DNA of 64,000 nt from Variovorax paradoxus (GTDB taxonomy: Bacteria > Pseudomonadota > Gammaproteobacteria > Burkholderiales > Burkholderiaceae_C): assembly GCA_016806145.1 (NCBI GenBank), contig CP063166.1:372001-436000 (forward strand), in the 5' to 3' direction. Made by a program: the position numbers and the translations under genes. Under the pieces are notes generated by a model, which ran no database searches, was not told the origin of the DNA, and worked only from the letters and a program-made list of their open reading frames with translations. Below are positions 25,511 through 33,967 of the stretch, piece by piece (positions within the stretch are counted from its first letter, which is position 1; the number at the start of each line of letters is the position of its first letter).

Positions 25511-25527
25511 TGTTCCGCAATGGAACA
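25511..25527. promoter_or_regulatory. Palindromic site upstream of PQQ dehydrogenase
   Basis: TGTTCC-GCAAT-GGAACA, a perfect 6+5+6 inverted repeat in the middle of the 142-bp divergent gap between the Fis-type regulator and the dehydrogenase. It is the best candidate for the regulator's binding site. No sigma-54 -24/-12 element was found near it. Confidence 0.6.
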
Positions 25528-25602
25528 GCACCGGATCGGGGAAATCCCGAAGGTGAACGCGCGCGCCGCCCGGACGATTCTCTGGGCACAAGGAGACCCA
25601 CG

Positions 25603-27741
25603 ATGACGAGAAGAAGGAATTCCTCCGCGCTCGCGGTACTGGGGGCGCTGGCCGCCGCGTGGCTGCTCGCGGCCGCATCGATCGCCTCGGCGCAGGGCGG
25701 CGGGCCCACGCCGCAGGACCGTGCCGCCGCCGCCGCCAAGCGCGTCGACGGCAGCTTCATCCGCGCCAACGCGGCGCAGAAGCAGACGCCCGACTGGCCC
25801 AGCATCGGCCTGGACTACGCCGAGACCCGCTTCAGCAAGCTCGACCAGGTCAACGCGGGCAACGTGAAGCAGCTGGGCCTGGTCTGGTCCTACGACCTGC
25901 AGTCCACGCGCGGCGTCGAGGCCACGCCGCTGGTGGTCGACGGCATCATGTACGTCACGGCTTCGTGGAGCGTGGTGCATGCGATCGACACGCGCACCGG
26001 CCAGAAGCTGTGGACCTTCGATCCCGAGGTCGACAAGTCCAAAGGCTTCAGGGGCTGCTGCGACGTGGTGAACCGAGGCGTTGCGTTGTACGAGGGCAAG
26101 GTCTACGTGGGCGCCTACGACGGCCGCCTGATCGCGCTCGATGCCGCTTCCGGCCGCAAGCTCTGGGAGAAGAACACCATCGAGGGCCAGAAGGGCAGCT
26201 ACACCATCACCGGCGCGCCGCGCGTGTTCAAGGGCAAGGTGATCATCGGCAACGGCGGCGCCGAGTACGGCGTGCGCGGCTACATCACGGCCTACGACGC
26301 GGCCAGCGGCGAGCAGAAGTGGCGCTGGTTCACCGTGCCCGGCGATCCCGCCAAGCCCTTCGAGAACGAGGCCATGGCGCGCGCCGCCAAGACCTGGGAC
26401 CCCGACGGCAAGTACTGGGAGGCCGGCGGCGGCGGCACCGTGTGGGACTCGATGGCCTTCGATCCCGAGCTCAACCTGATGTACATCGGCACCGGCAACG
26501 GCTCGCCCTGGGCCCACAAGGCGCGCAGCCCCAAGGGCGGCGACAACCTCTACCTGGGCTCGGTGGTCGCGCTCAATCCCGACACCGGCAAGTACGTCTG
26601 GCACTACCAGGAGACGCCCGGCGACAACTGGGACTACACCTCCACGCAGCCGATGATCCTGGCCAACATCAAGGTCGACGGCAAGCAGCGCAAGGTGGTG
26701 CTGCATGCGCCGAAGAACGGCTTCTTCTTCGTCATCGACCGCACCAACGGCAAGTTCATCTCGGCGAAGAACTTCGTCGAGGTCAACTGGGCCACGGGCT
26801 ACGACAAGAACGGCCGCCCGATCGAGATCGCCGCCGCGCGCCAGAACGAGAAGCCCGGCGACAGCATCCCCGGCCCCTTCGGCGCGCACAACTGGCACCC
26901 GATGTCCTTCAATCCGCAGACCGGCCTGGCCTACCTGCCCGCGCAGCACGTGCCGCTGAACCTGATGGACGACAAGGACTGGAAGTTCGACCAGAACGCG
27001 CCGGGCCGTCCGCATGCCGCGCTGGGCTGGAACACCGGCAAGTTCGCCAACGTCGAGCCGCCCACGAGCAAGCCCTTCGGCCGCCTCGTGGCCTGGGACC
27101 CGGTCAAGCAGAAGGAGGCCTGGGGCGTGGACTATGCGTCGCCCTGGAACGGCGGCACCCTGACCACCGCGGGCAACCTGGTGTTCCAGGGCACGGCCGA
27201 CGGCCGGCTCGTGGCCTACGACGCGCGCAACGGCGACAGGCTCTGGGAGACCCCCACCGGCACCGGCGTGGTCGCCGCGCCCGCCACCTACATGGTCGAC
27301 GGCAAGCAGTACGTGTCGGTGGCCGTGGGCTGGGGCGGCGTCTACGGCCTCGCGCAGCGCGCCACCGAACGGCAGGGTCCGGGCACCGTCTACACCTTCG
27401 CGGTCGGCGGCACGGCCAAGATGCCGGACTTCGTGCAGTACCGCATGAGCAAGCTGGTGCAGGGCGTGAAGTACGACCCCGCCAAGGTCCAGGCCGGCAC
27501 CATGCTCTACGTCAGCAACTGCGTCTTCTGCCACGGCGTGCCGGGCGTGGACCGCGGCGGCAACATCCCGAACCTCGGCTACCTCGATTCCGCGTACATC
27601 GAGAACCTCGACAAGTTCGTGCTCAAGGGCCCGGCGATGGCGCGCGGCATGCCCGACTTCACGGGCAAGCTCTCGGCCGACGACATCGAGAGCATCAAGG
27701 CCTTCATCCAGGGGACGGCGGACGCGATTCGTCCGAAGTAG
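25603..27741 (+). CDS. Quinohemoprotein alcohol dehydrogenase
   Basis: 712-residue periplasmic enzyme: signal peptide ending ASAQ (about 31), PQQ propeller, then a C-terminal cytochrome c domain with CVFCH (about 643-647). The sequence is very like Comamonas-type quinohemoprotein ethanol dehydrogenase. The neighbouring-cysteine pair is at about 152-153 (RGCCD). The catalytic Asp lies in GDNWDYT; two residues later there is Thr, not the Asp that marks lanthanide enzymes, so Ca2+ is the expected metal. It oxidises primary alcohols and passes electrons through its own heme to an acceptor such as azurin or a cytochrome. Start 25603 follows AAGGAG. No PQQ synthesis genes are in the window. Confidence 0.94.
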   Translation: MTRRRNSSALAVLGALAAAWLLAAASIASAQGGGPTPQDRAAAAAKRVDGSFIRANAAQKQTPDWPSIGLDYAETRFSKLDQVNAGNVKQLGLVWSYDLQSTRGVEATPLVVDGIMYVTASWSVVHAIDTRTGQKLWTFDPEVDKSKGFRGCCDVVNRGVALYEGKVYVGAYDGRLIALDAASGRKLWEKNTIEGQKGSYTITGAPRVFKGKVIIGNGGAEYGVRGYITAYDAASGEQKWRWFTVPGDPAKPFENEAMARAAKTWDPDGKYWEAGGGGTVWDSMAFDPELNLMYIGTGNGSPWAHKARSPKGGDNLYLGSVVALNPDTGKYVWHYQETPGDNWDYTSTQPMILANIKVDGKQRKVVLHAPKNGFFFVIDRTNGKFISAKNFVEVNWATGYDKNGRPIEIAAARQNEKPGDSIPGPFGAHNWHPMSFNPQTGLAYLPAQHVPLNLMDDKDWKFDQNAPGRPHAALGWNTGKFANVEPPTSKPFGRLVAWDPVKQKEAWGVDYASPWNGGTLTTAGNLVFQGTADGRLVAYDARNGDRLWETPTGTGVVAAPATYMVDGKQYVSVAVGWGGVYGLAQRATERQGPGTVYTFAVGGTAKMPDFVQYRMSKLVQGVKYDPAKVQAGTMLYVSNCVFCHGVPGVDRGGNIPNLGYLDSAYIENLDKFVLKGPAMARGMPDFTGKLSADDIESIKAFIQGTADAIRPK

Positions 27742-27777
27742 GGGGCTTCGGTTGTCGGGGGCTTTTGTTCGGGGCGC

Positions 27778-27999
27778 GTGCACAGGGCATCGGGTACTTC
27801 CCTCCGCGAATGTCCCCCGGCCTTCGGCCTCCTCCTTGATTTCGCTGCGGGAAGCACCCGATACCCTGTGCACGGAGGCGCAGCGGTGGTGCGGACGGGT
27901 CAACAACGATTGCGTCCCGGCTCACGTCGATGGGGTACTCCCCGCAGCGAAATCAAGGAGGAGCCGAAGGCGGGGGACATTCGCGGAGGGGAGTACCCC
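27778..27999. repeat. Two-module inverted repeat element, copy 1
   Basis: Module A (27778-27873) is bounded by GTGCACAGGG and CCCTGTGCAC, and inside by GGGTACTTCCC and GGGAAGCACCC. Module B (27932-27999), bounded by GGGGTACTCCCC and GGGGAGTACCCC, is nearly the reverse complement of the module A core over about 66 bp. A 58-bp spacer between them is unlike that of copy 2. The element sits between two convergent genes. The same design, same orientation, occurs at 41030-41249. It codes for nothing visible and behaves like a BIME- or MITE-type element. Confidence 0.85.
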
Positions 28000-28047
28000 G
28001 TCGGCGTGAGCCCGTCACGGCCCGTGGATGCACCTCGTACCGAACAC

Positions 28048-29031
28048 TCACCCTCCCGCGCGTCCCAGCTCCTGGATCAACCCCGCCACGTTCCCGACCT
28101 CGAGCTTCTCGTAGATCGACTGGATGTGGTTGCGCACCGTGGCCGGCGCGCGGTGCAGCATGGCCGCGATCTCCTTGTGCGTGTTGCCGCGCGCCAGCAG
28201 CTGCGCGATGGTGTGCTCGCGCGGCGTCAGGTCGTCGGCGCGGCAACGCGCGCGGCCCTTGAGGAACAGCAGCCGCTGCTCGACGTGGTGGCTCGCGACG
28301 ATGGCGCGGCCCAGGTAGCGCGGGCTGCCGTGCAGGAAGGCCTCGAGCATCGCGCCGGGCAGCGTGCGGCCGTGCCAGCCCGGCCATTCGCGGCGCAGCA
28401 GTTCCTCGAAGGCGCTGTCGGCGTGATAGAGCACGCCGTGCAGGTCGCCGATGGCCGAGCCGCCGGGCGCGCTGCCCAGCGGGGCGTCGAGGCGGTCGAG
28501 GTGCACGATGCGGTTGAGCGACAGCGCCTGCATCGCATGCGGCGCCAGTGCCGACAGCAGCTGCGTCTCCTCGGGCGTGCCATGGGCCTCGGCATCGGCG
28601 CGGAACAGCGTGATCCAGTGCACCAGCCCGGTTGCGGCATTCACGTCCGAGGTGATGAAGAAGTTGGCCTGCTCGTGGCGCCGGCCGTGCTCGCGCAGCG
28701 CGCCCTGGTGCCTGGACGAGAACCACATGTCGGCGTTGAAGGCCAGCGTGGTGCGCGGACGGCGCGCCACCTCGGCGGCCGCGGTGTCGAGGTGCTTCAC
28801 GCGCTCGTAGCTCTCGATCATCTCCATCGACTGGTTGTGCAGGTGCAGCGTGTGGATGTCGATGCCGGCCGTGCCGCGCGAGGCCGTGCCCCACATGCAG
28901 GAGTCGAAGGGCAGCACCGGCTTGATGAGACGCAGCGCGGCGTCCTGGAACTCGTCGATCGGGAGTTCGTGCGCGTGGCGGTAGAGCCGCAACAACAGGT
29001 CGCTGAAGTTCTGTAACCCGGGAGTACTCAT
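28048..29031 (-). CDS. LuxR-type transcriptional regulator
   Basis: 327 residues. The C-terminal ~60 residues are a LuxR/GerE HTH (LTPREHTIAQLLARGNTHKEIAAMLHRAPATVRNHIQSIYEKLEV). The first ~250 residues (LPFDSCMWGTA, HTLHLHNQSMEMIESYERVKHLD, HITLFRADAEAHGTPEE-like region) look like a single sensor domain; no phospho-acceptor Asp of a response regulator or acyl-homoserine-lactone motif was recognised. Start ATG 29031. It is divergent from a large lipoprotein gene with two palindromes in the gap and probably controls it. Confidence 0.88.
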   Translation of the reverse strand: MSTPGLQNFSDLLLRLYRHAHELPIDEFQDAALRLIKPVLPFDSCMWGTASRGTAGIDIHTLHLHNQSMEMIESYERVKHLDTAAAEVARRPRTTLAFNADMWFSSRHQGALREHGRRHEQANFFITSDVNAATGLVHWITLFRADAEAHGTPEETQLLSALAPHAMQALSLNRIVHLDRLDAPLGSAPGGSAIGDLHGVLYHADSAFEELLRREWPGWHGRTLPGAMLEAFLHGSPRYLGRAIVASHHVEQRLLFLKGRARCRADDLTPREHTIAQLLARGNTHKEIAAMLHRAPATVRNHIQSIYEKLEVGNVAGLIQELGRAGG

Positions 29032-29099
29032 CGGTCCCGATCTTGCGAAAGCGCCGCCGATGGCGCCATCACTCGTTCGGGGGAGGGACGCGCGCTGGG

Positions 29100-29148
29100 A
29101 ATGGTGCATTTGCACCATTCGGAGTTCCGCAAACGAAAGATATCGTTT
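29100..29148. promoter_or_regulatory. Two palindromes in luxR/lipoprotein gap
   Basis: First: AATGGTGCA-TT-TGCACCATT at 29100-29119, perfect. Second: AAACGA-AAGATA-TCGTTT at 29131-29148. Both lie in the 186-bp divergent gap between the LuxR regulator and the lipoprotein gene. They are candidate operators; the A/T-rich second one may also overlap a promoter. Confidence 0.6.
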
Positions 29149-29217
29149 CCGCAGCCTCCGATTCGCGGAGACGACCCGTCCCAACCCCCGACACAACGAA
29201 GAGTGAGGAGCTCGACC

Positions 29218-31344
29218 ATGCCCCGTAGCGCAAGAAGAATTCCCCTGGCCCTGTCCGCGATGACCCTCGCGCTGCTCGCCGCCTGCGGCGGCGGTGGCGG
29301 GGGTGGAGGCGGCTTCCCCTTCATCCCGCCGGCCTCTTCCGGCGGCGACACCACGCCTCCGCCCGCGGCCGGCACCACGCTCAGCGGCACGGCCGCCACC
29401 GGCGCGCCCTTCGCGGGCGCCACGCTCACCGTGTTCGACCGGACCGGCGCCAAGGTCTGCGAGGTCCGCACGGGAGACGACGGCAGCTACAGCTGCACGC
29501 TGCCGGCCGGCACCCAGGCGCCGCTCGTGATCCAGGCGGTGCGCGACGACCTCGTGCTCTACAGCACCACCGCCAGCAGCGCCACCGGCACCGCCAACGT
29601 CACGCCGCTGACCACCGTGGTGGTGTCGCGGCTCGCGCCCGGCGGCGATCCCGCGAAGCTGCTCGAGGCGGTGCAGGCGAATGCCGGCACGGTCACGGCA
29701 AGCACCATCGGCGCGCAGGTCAAGCAGCTGCTCGATGCGCTGCAGCCGTTGCTGAGCGCGCTGGGCACCACCATCGATCCGATCGGCGGCGCCTTCCGCG
29801 CCGACGGCACCGGCCAGGACCGCGTGCTCGACACGCTCAGCGTCTCGGTGCGCCCCGACGGCAGCGCCGCCAGCATCGAGATCACCGTCAAGTCGCTGCC
29901 CGCCGGCGACGACAGCGCGCCGGTGTCGCTGGTGTTCCGCAGCGGCGACGCGCAGATCGCGCCCCTGCCCGCGATCCCCGCCGAGGCCGTGCAGCCGCCG
30001 CCCACGCCGCAGATGGTGCAGGCGCTGCTCGAGCGCCTCAACGCCTGCTATGCGGTGCCGCTCGCGCAGCGCGTGAACAGCACCATCAACGGCGACGGCA
30101 ATGCCTACGGCGACGCCTCGAACGTGGTCGCGCCGGCCTGCCGCACGCTGTTCGTCGGCGACGACCCGGCCAACTTCGTCTCGTTCGGCGCGCGCATCGG
30201 CCGCGTCGAGAGCGGCGCGCGCCGTTCCTTCGAGAGCCTGTTCCGCGCCGGCCCGACCAACCTCAAGCACGACCGCGGCAACTTCGAGTACTTCTACGCC
30301 AACGGCGACATCGCGCTCACCTACCGCTGGACCGACGTGCTCGGCAACACCGACAACGACGTCTTCAACGCACGCATCGTCGATGGCGCGCTCAAGCTGG
30401 TCGGCAACGAGAACGCCTACCGTGCCAGCGTGCGGCCGCACCTGGACATGAAGGACTTCCTCAAGCACCAGAACCTGGTGTTCCATTCGGTCGGCTACAC
30501 CATCAGCGTCGACAACCGGCGCGACGCCGAAGGCAGCCCGCTGTTCTCGAAGGTGGTGGCGACCTCGACCGCGCTGCCGGGCCGCGCGCTGGTGCTGGTG
30601 CCCAACGGCAACGTGACCTCGCTGGTGCTCACGGCCGACGGCACGGCCAGCGGTGCACCGCTGGCCTCGCCGGTGTGGCGCATGGCGGCGCAGTACCGCG
30701 ATGCCGCGCAGGCCGGCAGCCCGTCCGACATCGACAGCGGCAACCTGTTCGCCGCGCCGGCCTTCACCGACGCGCAACTCGCCGCGCTGCCCGACCAGGC
30801 CGTCTGGCGTCTCGAGTTCTTCCATGCCAACAGCGAGCGGCCCAACGTGGTCCAGTACGCGCGCACCTTCTCGCGCGTGCCGACGATCGCCGAGGCGCGC
30901 GCCGCCGCGCTGGTCGAGCTCACGCCGGCGTTGCGCGCCGAACTGCTCGAGGAGACCCGCAACACCGGCCGCGGCCTGGTGTTCCCGGCCATCGATCCCA
31001 ACGACCCCTCGTCGAACAACGTGGACTTCAGCGCCGCCGGCAACACCGACGGCTGGAGCGTGCCCTCCGGTGCCTATGCGCCGATCTCGCTGGGCATCTT
31101 CGGCCGCTCGCCAGGCGGCACCGCGCGCTACAGCGAGAGCGTGACGCTGCGCTCCAACCTGCGCAAGGTCATCGCCTACTGCCAGCCCTCGGGCGCCCAG
31201 GACACCCACTGCGCGCCGGGCACCGGCAGCAACCGCCAGTACGCGCAGGGCACGTCGATCAGCAACTTCGTGTTCACCGCGCGCACGCCGCGGCTGGTCG
31301 ACCAGCGCCGCAGCTTCGAGCTCTGGACCGTGACCCAGCCCTGA
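29218..31344 (+). CDS. Large secreted lipoprotein, unknown function
   Basis: 708 residues. A lipoprotein signal peptide ends LLAAC (Cys about 22), followed by a run of nine Gly as a flexible tether. Residues about 50-120 (TTLSGTAATGAPFAGATLTVFDRTGAKVCEVRTGDDGSYSCTLPAG) look like a carboxypeptidase-regulatory-like beta-sandwich. The rest was not recognised; it includes a part with RSFESLFRAGPTNLKHDRGNFEYFYANGDIALTYRW and four further Cys that may pair. Start 29218 follows GAGGAG. A strong terminator follows, so it is monocistronic. Probably anchored in the outer membrane; the divergent LuxR gene may regulate it. Confidence 0.85.
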   Translation: MPRSARRIPLALSAMTLALLAACGGGGGGGGGFPFIPPASSGGDTTPPPAAGTTLSGTAATGAPFAGATLTVFDRTGAKVCEVRTGDDGSYSCTLPAGTQAPLVIQAVRDDLVLYSTTASSATGTANVTPLTTVVVSRLAPGGDPAKLLEAVQANAGTVTASTIGAQVKQLLDALQPLLSALGTTIDPIGGAFRADGTGQDRVLDTLSVSVRPDGSAASIEITVKSLPAGDDSAPVSLVFRSGDAQIAPLPAIPAEAVQPPPTPQMVQALLERLNACYAVPLAQRVNSTINGDGNAYGDASNVVAPACRTLFVGDDPANFVSFGARIGRVESGARRSFESLFRAGPTNLKHDRGNFEYFYANGDIALTYRWTDVLGNTDNDVFNARIVDGALKLVGNENAYRASVRPHLDMKDFLKHQNLVFHSVGYTISVDNRRDAEGSPLFSKVVATSTALPGRALVLVPNGNVTSLVLTADGTASGAPLASPVWRMAAQYRDAAQAGSPSDIDSGNLFAAPAFTDAQLAALPDQAVWRLEFFHANSERPNVVQYARTFSRVPTIAEARAAALVELTPALRAELLEETRNTGRGLVFPAIDPNDPSSNNVDFSAAGNTDGWSVPSGAYAPISLGIFGRSPGGTARYSESVTLRSNLRKVIAYCQPSGAQDTHCAPGTGSNRQYAQGTSISNFVFTARTPRLVDQRRSFELWTVTQP

Positions 31345-31365
31345 GCCGGCGCGCGAGCGCCCATG

Positions 31366-31407
31366 AAAAAGCCGCCTGGCCCCGCGAAGGGCCAGGCGGC
31401 TTTTCTT
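31366..31407. terminator. Bidirectional terminator
   Basis: GCCGCCTGGCCC pairs with GGGCCAGGCGGC around a 5-nt loop, flanked by AAAAA on the left and TTTTCTTT on the right, so it works on both strands. It serves the lipoprotein (plus) and the Bug receptor (minus), which converge here. Confidence 0.93.
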
Positions 31408-31428
31408 TCGATGCGAAGCGATCGGTGC

Positions 31429-32406
31429 TCAGTCGGCGTAGACGCCGGCGGCCTTGATGATCGGGCTCCACTTGGCGATCTCGGCCTGCACGAACTTCTT
31501 GTGGCCATCGGGCTCGATGCGGCCGTCGACCGCGACCACGGCGCCCAGCGCTTCTTCCTTCTTCAGGAAGTCGGGGTCCTTGAGCGCGACCTTCAGCGCG
31601 TCGTTGATCTTCTTGAGCACCGGTGCCGGCGTGCCCTTGGGCGCGTACAGGCCGTGCCAGATCGTGACCTGGAAGTCCTTCAGGCCCGACTCCTGCAGCG
31701 TGGGCAGGTCCTTGAGCAGCGGCACCGTCAGGCGCTTGGGCGTGGTCACGGCATAGGCCTTGACCTTCTTGCCCTCGATCTGCGGCGAGGTGTTGGTGGT
31801 CTGGTCGCACAAGAGGTCGATCTGGCCGCCGATCAGGTCGGTGATGGCGGGGGCCGTTCCCTTGTAGGGCACGGGCGTCATCTCGGTCTTCATCGCGCTC
31901 TGGTAGAGCAGGCCGCACAGGTGCGAGGCCGAGCCCACGCCCGCGTTGCCGAGGTTGATCTTGCCCTTGTTGGCGCCGATCCAGTCGGTCAGTTCCTTGT
32001 AGTTGTTGGCCGGCAGGCTGGGCTTGGCGATCAGCGTCATCGGCACGTCGTTGATGATGCCCAGGTACTCGAAGTCGCTCTCGACCTTGAACGGCACGTT
32101 GCGCACCAGCGTCGGGATGGTCGACATCGCGATGTGGTTGAGCAGCAGCGTGTAGCCGTCCGGTGCCGCGCGCGCCACCTTGGCCGCGCCGATCGAGCTG
32201 CCCGCGCCGGGCACGTTGTCGATCACCACGCTGGCGCCGCCGAGCGGCTTGCGCAGCGCCTCGGCCAGGTCGCGCGCGACGCGGTCGGTCGGGCCGCCGG
32301 CGGCAAAGGGCACCACGATGCTGATGGGCTTGCCGCTCGGGTAGTCCTGGGCGTGGGCGCCGATGGCGACAGCGGCGATCGCCGTCAGGGCTAGCAGTTT
32401 TTTCAT
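31429..32406 (-). CDS. Bug-type TTT solute-binding protein
   Basis: 325 residues with a signal peptide ending AHAQ (about 20). Family parts: YPSGKPISIVVPFAAGGPTDRVARDLAEAL, VVIDNVPGAGSSIGAAKVARAAPDGYTLLL, GNAGVGSASHLCGLLYQSAMKTEMTPVPYKGTAPAITDLIGGQIDLLCDQTTNT. It is a periplasmic receptor for a carboxylic acid; ligand unknown. No membrane subunits or enzymes are beside it. Start 32406. The 263-bp region upstream (to the M48 gene) shows no clear operator or conserved ORF. Confidence 0.92.
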   Translation of the reverse strand: MKKLLALTAIAAVAIGAHAQDYPSGKPISIVVPFAAGGPTDRVARDLAEALRKPLGGASVVIDNVPGAGSSIGAAKVARAAPDGYTLLLNHIAMSTIPTLVRNVPFKVESDFEYLGIINDVPMTLIAKPSLPANNYKELTDWIGANKGKINLGNAGVGSASHLCGLLYQSAMKTEMTPVPYKGTAPAITDLIGGQIDLLCDQTTNTSPQIEGKKVKAYAVTTPKRLTVPLLKDLPTLQESGLKDFQVTIWHGLYAPKGTPAPVLKKINDALKVALKDPDFLKKEEALGAVVAVDGRIEPDGHKKFVQAEIAKWSPIIKAAGVYAD

Positions 32407-32669
32407 GGAGAGGACCCCCGGAAGAGGAAAAAGAAATGAAGGGAAATTGAAAGCGGGCGCGATCTTAAAGGCTGACCATGCGCTGACGAATCCCCACAAG
32501 CCCTAGTCCACACGGCGCGGCCGGCCGCGGCTCCTGCGGAAGGAGGAGCGCCACCGTCGCGCCGCGCGGCTCGGGCATGATGTTTCCCTGGGAGACGCGC
32601 CATGGGGGGCGCGCATGCCGCAACGACGGTGCGGCCCGACGGGCCGCGACAAAAGAAGGGAAAACACAC

Positions 32670-33851
32670 ATGGATCCTCTGGTCTATCCGCGCGAGCGCA
32701 CGCTCGGCGCGATCACGCTCGTGCTCGGCCTGCTGGTCTGGCTGGCCCTCCTGGTGGGCACGTTCGGCTTCCTGCTGCTCTACCTGCTGATGGGTTTCAT
32801 CGGCTACTGCTTCGCGCACTCGGCGCTGATCGCCTGGATCAAGGGCACCGGCGTGAAGCTCTCGCCGACCCAGCTGCCCGAGCTGCATGCGCGCTTCGAG
32901 GCCTGCTGCGCCCGGCTCGGCATCGCCACGCCGCCCGAGGCCTACCTGCTTCACGGCGACGGCATGTTCAACGCCTTCGCCACCCGCTTCCTCGGCCGCG
33001 ACTTCGTGATCCTGCTGTCGGACGTGGTCGACGCCATGGAGCCGCAGCCCGACGGCATCAACTTCTACATCGGCCACGAGCTCGGCCACATCCGGCGCAA
33101 GCACCTCACGGGCCATTTCTGGCGCGCGCCGGTGCTGTGGCTGCCGCTGCTGGGCGCGGCCTATGCGCGCGCCAAGGAATACACCTGCGACCTGCACGGC
33201 GCCGCCTGCTGCGAGCAGCTCGATTCCGCGCCGCGCGCGCTGCTCGCGCTGGCCGCCGGCGCGCACCAGTGGCGCAACGTCGACATGAACGCCTACGCGG
33301 CGCAGTCGCGCGCCAATGCCGGCTTCTGGGGCTCGTTCCACGAAGTGGTCGGCGGCTATCCCTGGCTCACCAAGCGCGTGGCGCGCGCCATCGATCCGGC
33401 CGCGCGGCTGCCCGAGCGCAACCCCGCGGCCTACCTGCTGGGCCTGTTCGTGCCGTACGCGGGCCGCGCCGGTGGCGGCGCGCTCGGCATCCTGGTGACG
33501 GTGGCCGTGATCGGCATCCTGGCCGCGGTGGCGATTCCCGCCTACCAGGACTACCAGTCGCGCGCGGTGGTCGCGCAGGCCTGGGCCAGCGGCGCGCCGG
33601 TGCGGCTCGCGCTCGCCGAGTACTACCGCGAGAAGGAGGAGATCCCCGAGAGCCTCGAGGCCGCGGGCGTGCGCGAGACCCTGCCCGACGGCACCGCGCT
33701 GCGGCTCGACAGCGACACCATGGTGGTCGAGGTGCAGACCGCGAGTGGCACGCTGCTGATGGAGCCCGCGCCCTCGGGCGACGGCCTGCGCTGGACCTGC
33801 GGCGCCGGCGAGGGCCTGGCCGAGAAGGCCCTGCCCGCGAGCTGCAAGTAG
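32670..33851 (+). CDS. M48 metallopeptidase with pilin-like segment
   Basis: 393 residues. Two membrane segments come first (about 11-50). Then an M48 peptidase domain: HELGH at about 136-140 with the zinc histidines and Glu, and the third ligand Glu170 in AKEYTCDLHGA. From about residue 273 the sequence GILVTVAVIGILAAVAIPAYQDYQSRA copies the N-terminal helix of a type IV pilin, and the following LALAEYYREKEEIPESLEAAGV continues like a small pilin domain. The prepilin-peptidase site (G|FTLIE) is absent; Glu5 is replaced by Gly. The pilin part may act as a membrane anchor and periplasmic domain. Start 32670 follows AAGGG. Substrate unknown. Confidence 0.8.
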   Translation: MDPLVYPRERTLGAITLVLGLLVWLALLVGTFGFLLLYLLMGFIGYCFAHSALIAWIKGTGVKLSPTQLPELHARFEACCARLGIATPPEAYLLHGDGMFNAFATRFLGRDFVILLSDVVDAMEPQPDGINFYIGHELGHIRRKHLTGHFWRAPVLWLPLLGAAYARAKEYTCDLHGAACCEQLDSAPRALLALAAGAHQWRNVDMNAYAAQSRANAGFWGSFHEVVGGYPWLTKRVARAIDPAARLPERNPAAYLLGLFVPYAGRAGGGALGILVTVAVIGILAAVAIPAYQDYQSRAVVAQAWASGAPVRLALAEYYREKEEIPESLEAAGVRETLPDGTALRLDSDTMVVEVQTASGTLLMEPAPSGDGLRWTCGAGEGLAEKALPASCK

Positions 33852-33967
33852 GCCTGCAAACCCGAGCCGCACGCGCGGATTTGGCGCGCGCGGCTTGCGG
33901 CCCGGGCCCGGGCGTGGTCCCCTCGTCGTTTCCCCTTTCAGCAACGACGACCCGGAGACCCTGCCCG

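Noticed and set aside
25560..25602. Possible sigma-54 promoter before the alcohol dehydrogenase (GGGCAC at about 25584)
   Set aside because: No GC at the right distance downstream, and the adjacent regulator lacks an AAA+ domain.
23893..27906. 1337-codon open frame on the minus strand
   Set aside because: It runs through the IclR gene, the Fis-type regulator and the antisense of the PQQ dehydrogenase; the real products are recognised in other frames. Long antisense frames are normal at this GC content.
27752..28009. Small open frames in the two-module repeat (SLRECPP, FAAGST and similar)
   Set aside because: They occur in several frames of both copies because the DNA is repeated; no start signal and no reason to think they are translated.
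28048..31209. 1053-codon open frame on the minus strand
   Set aside because: Only its last 327 codons are the LuxR regulator; the rest is antisense to the lipoprotein gene and lacks any motif.
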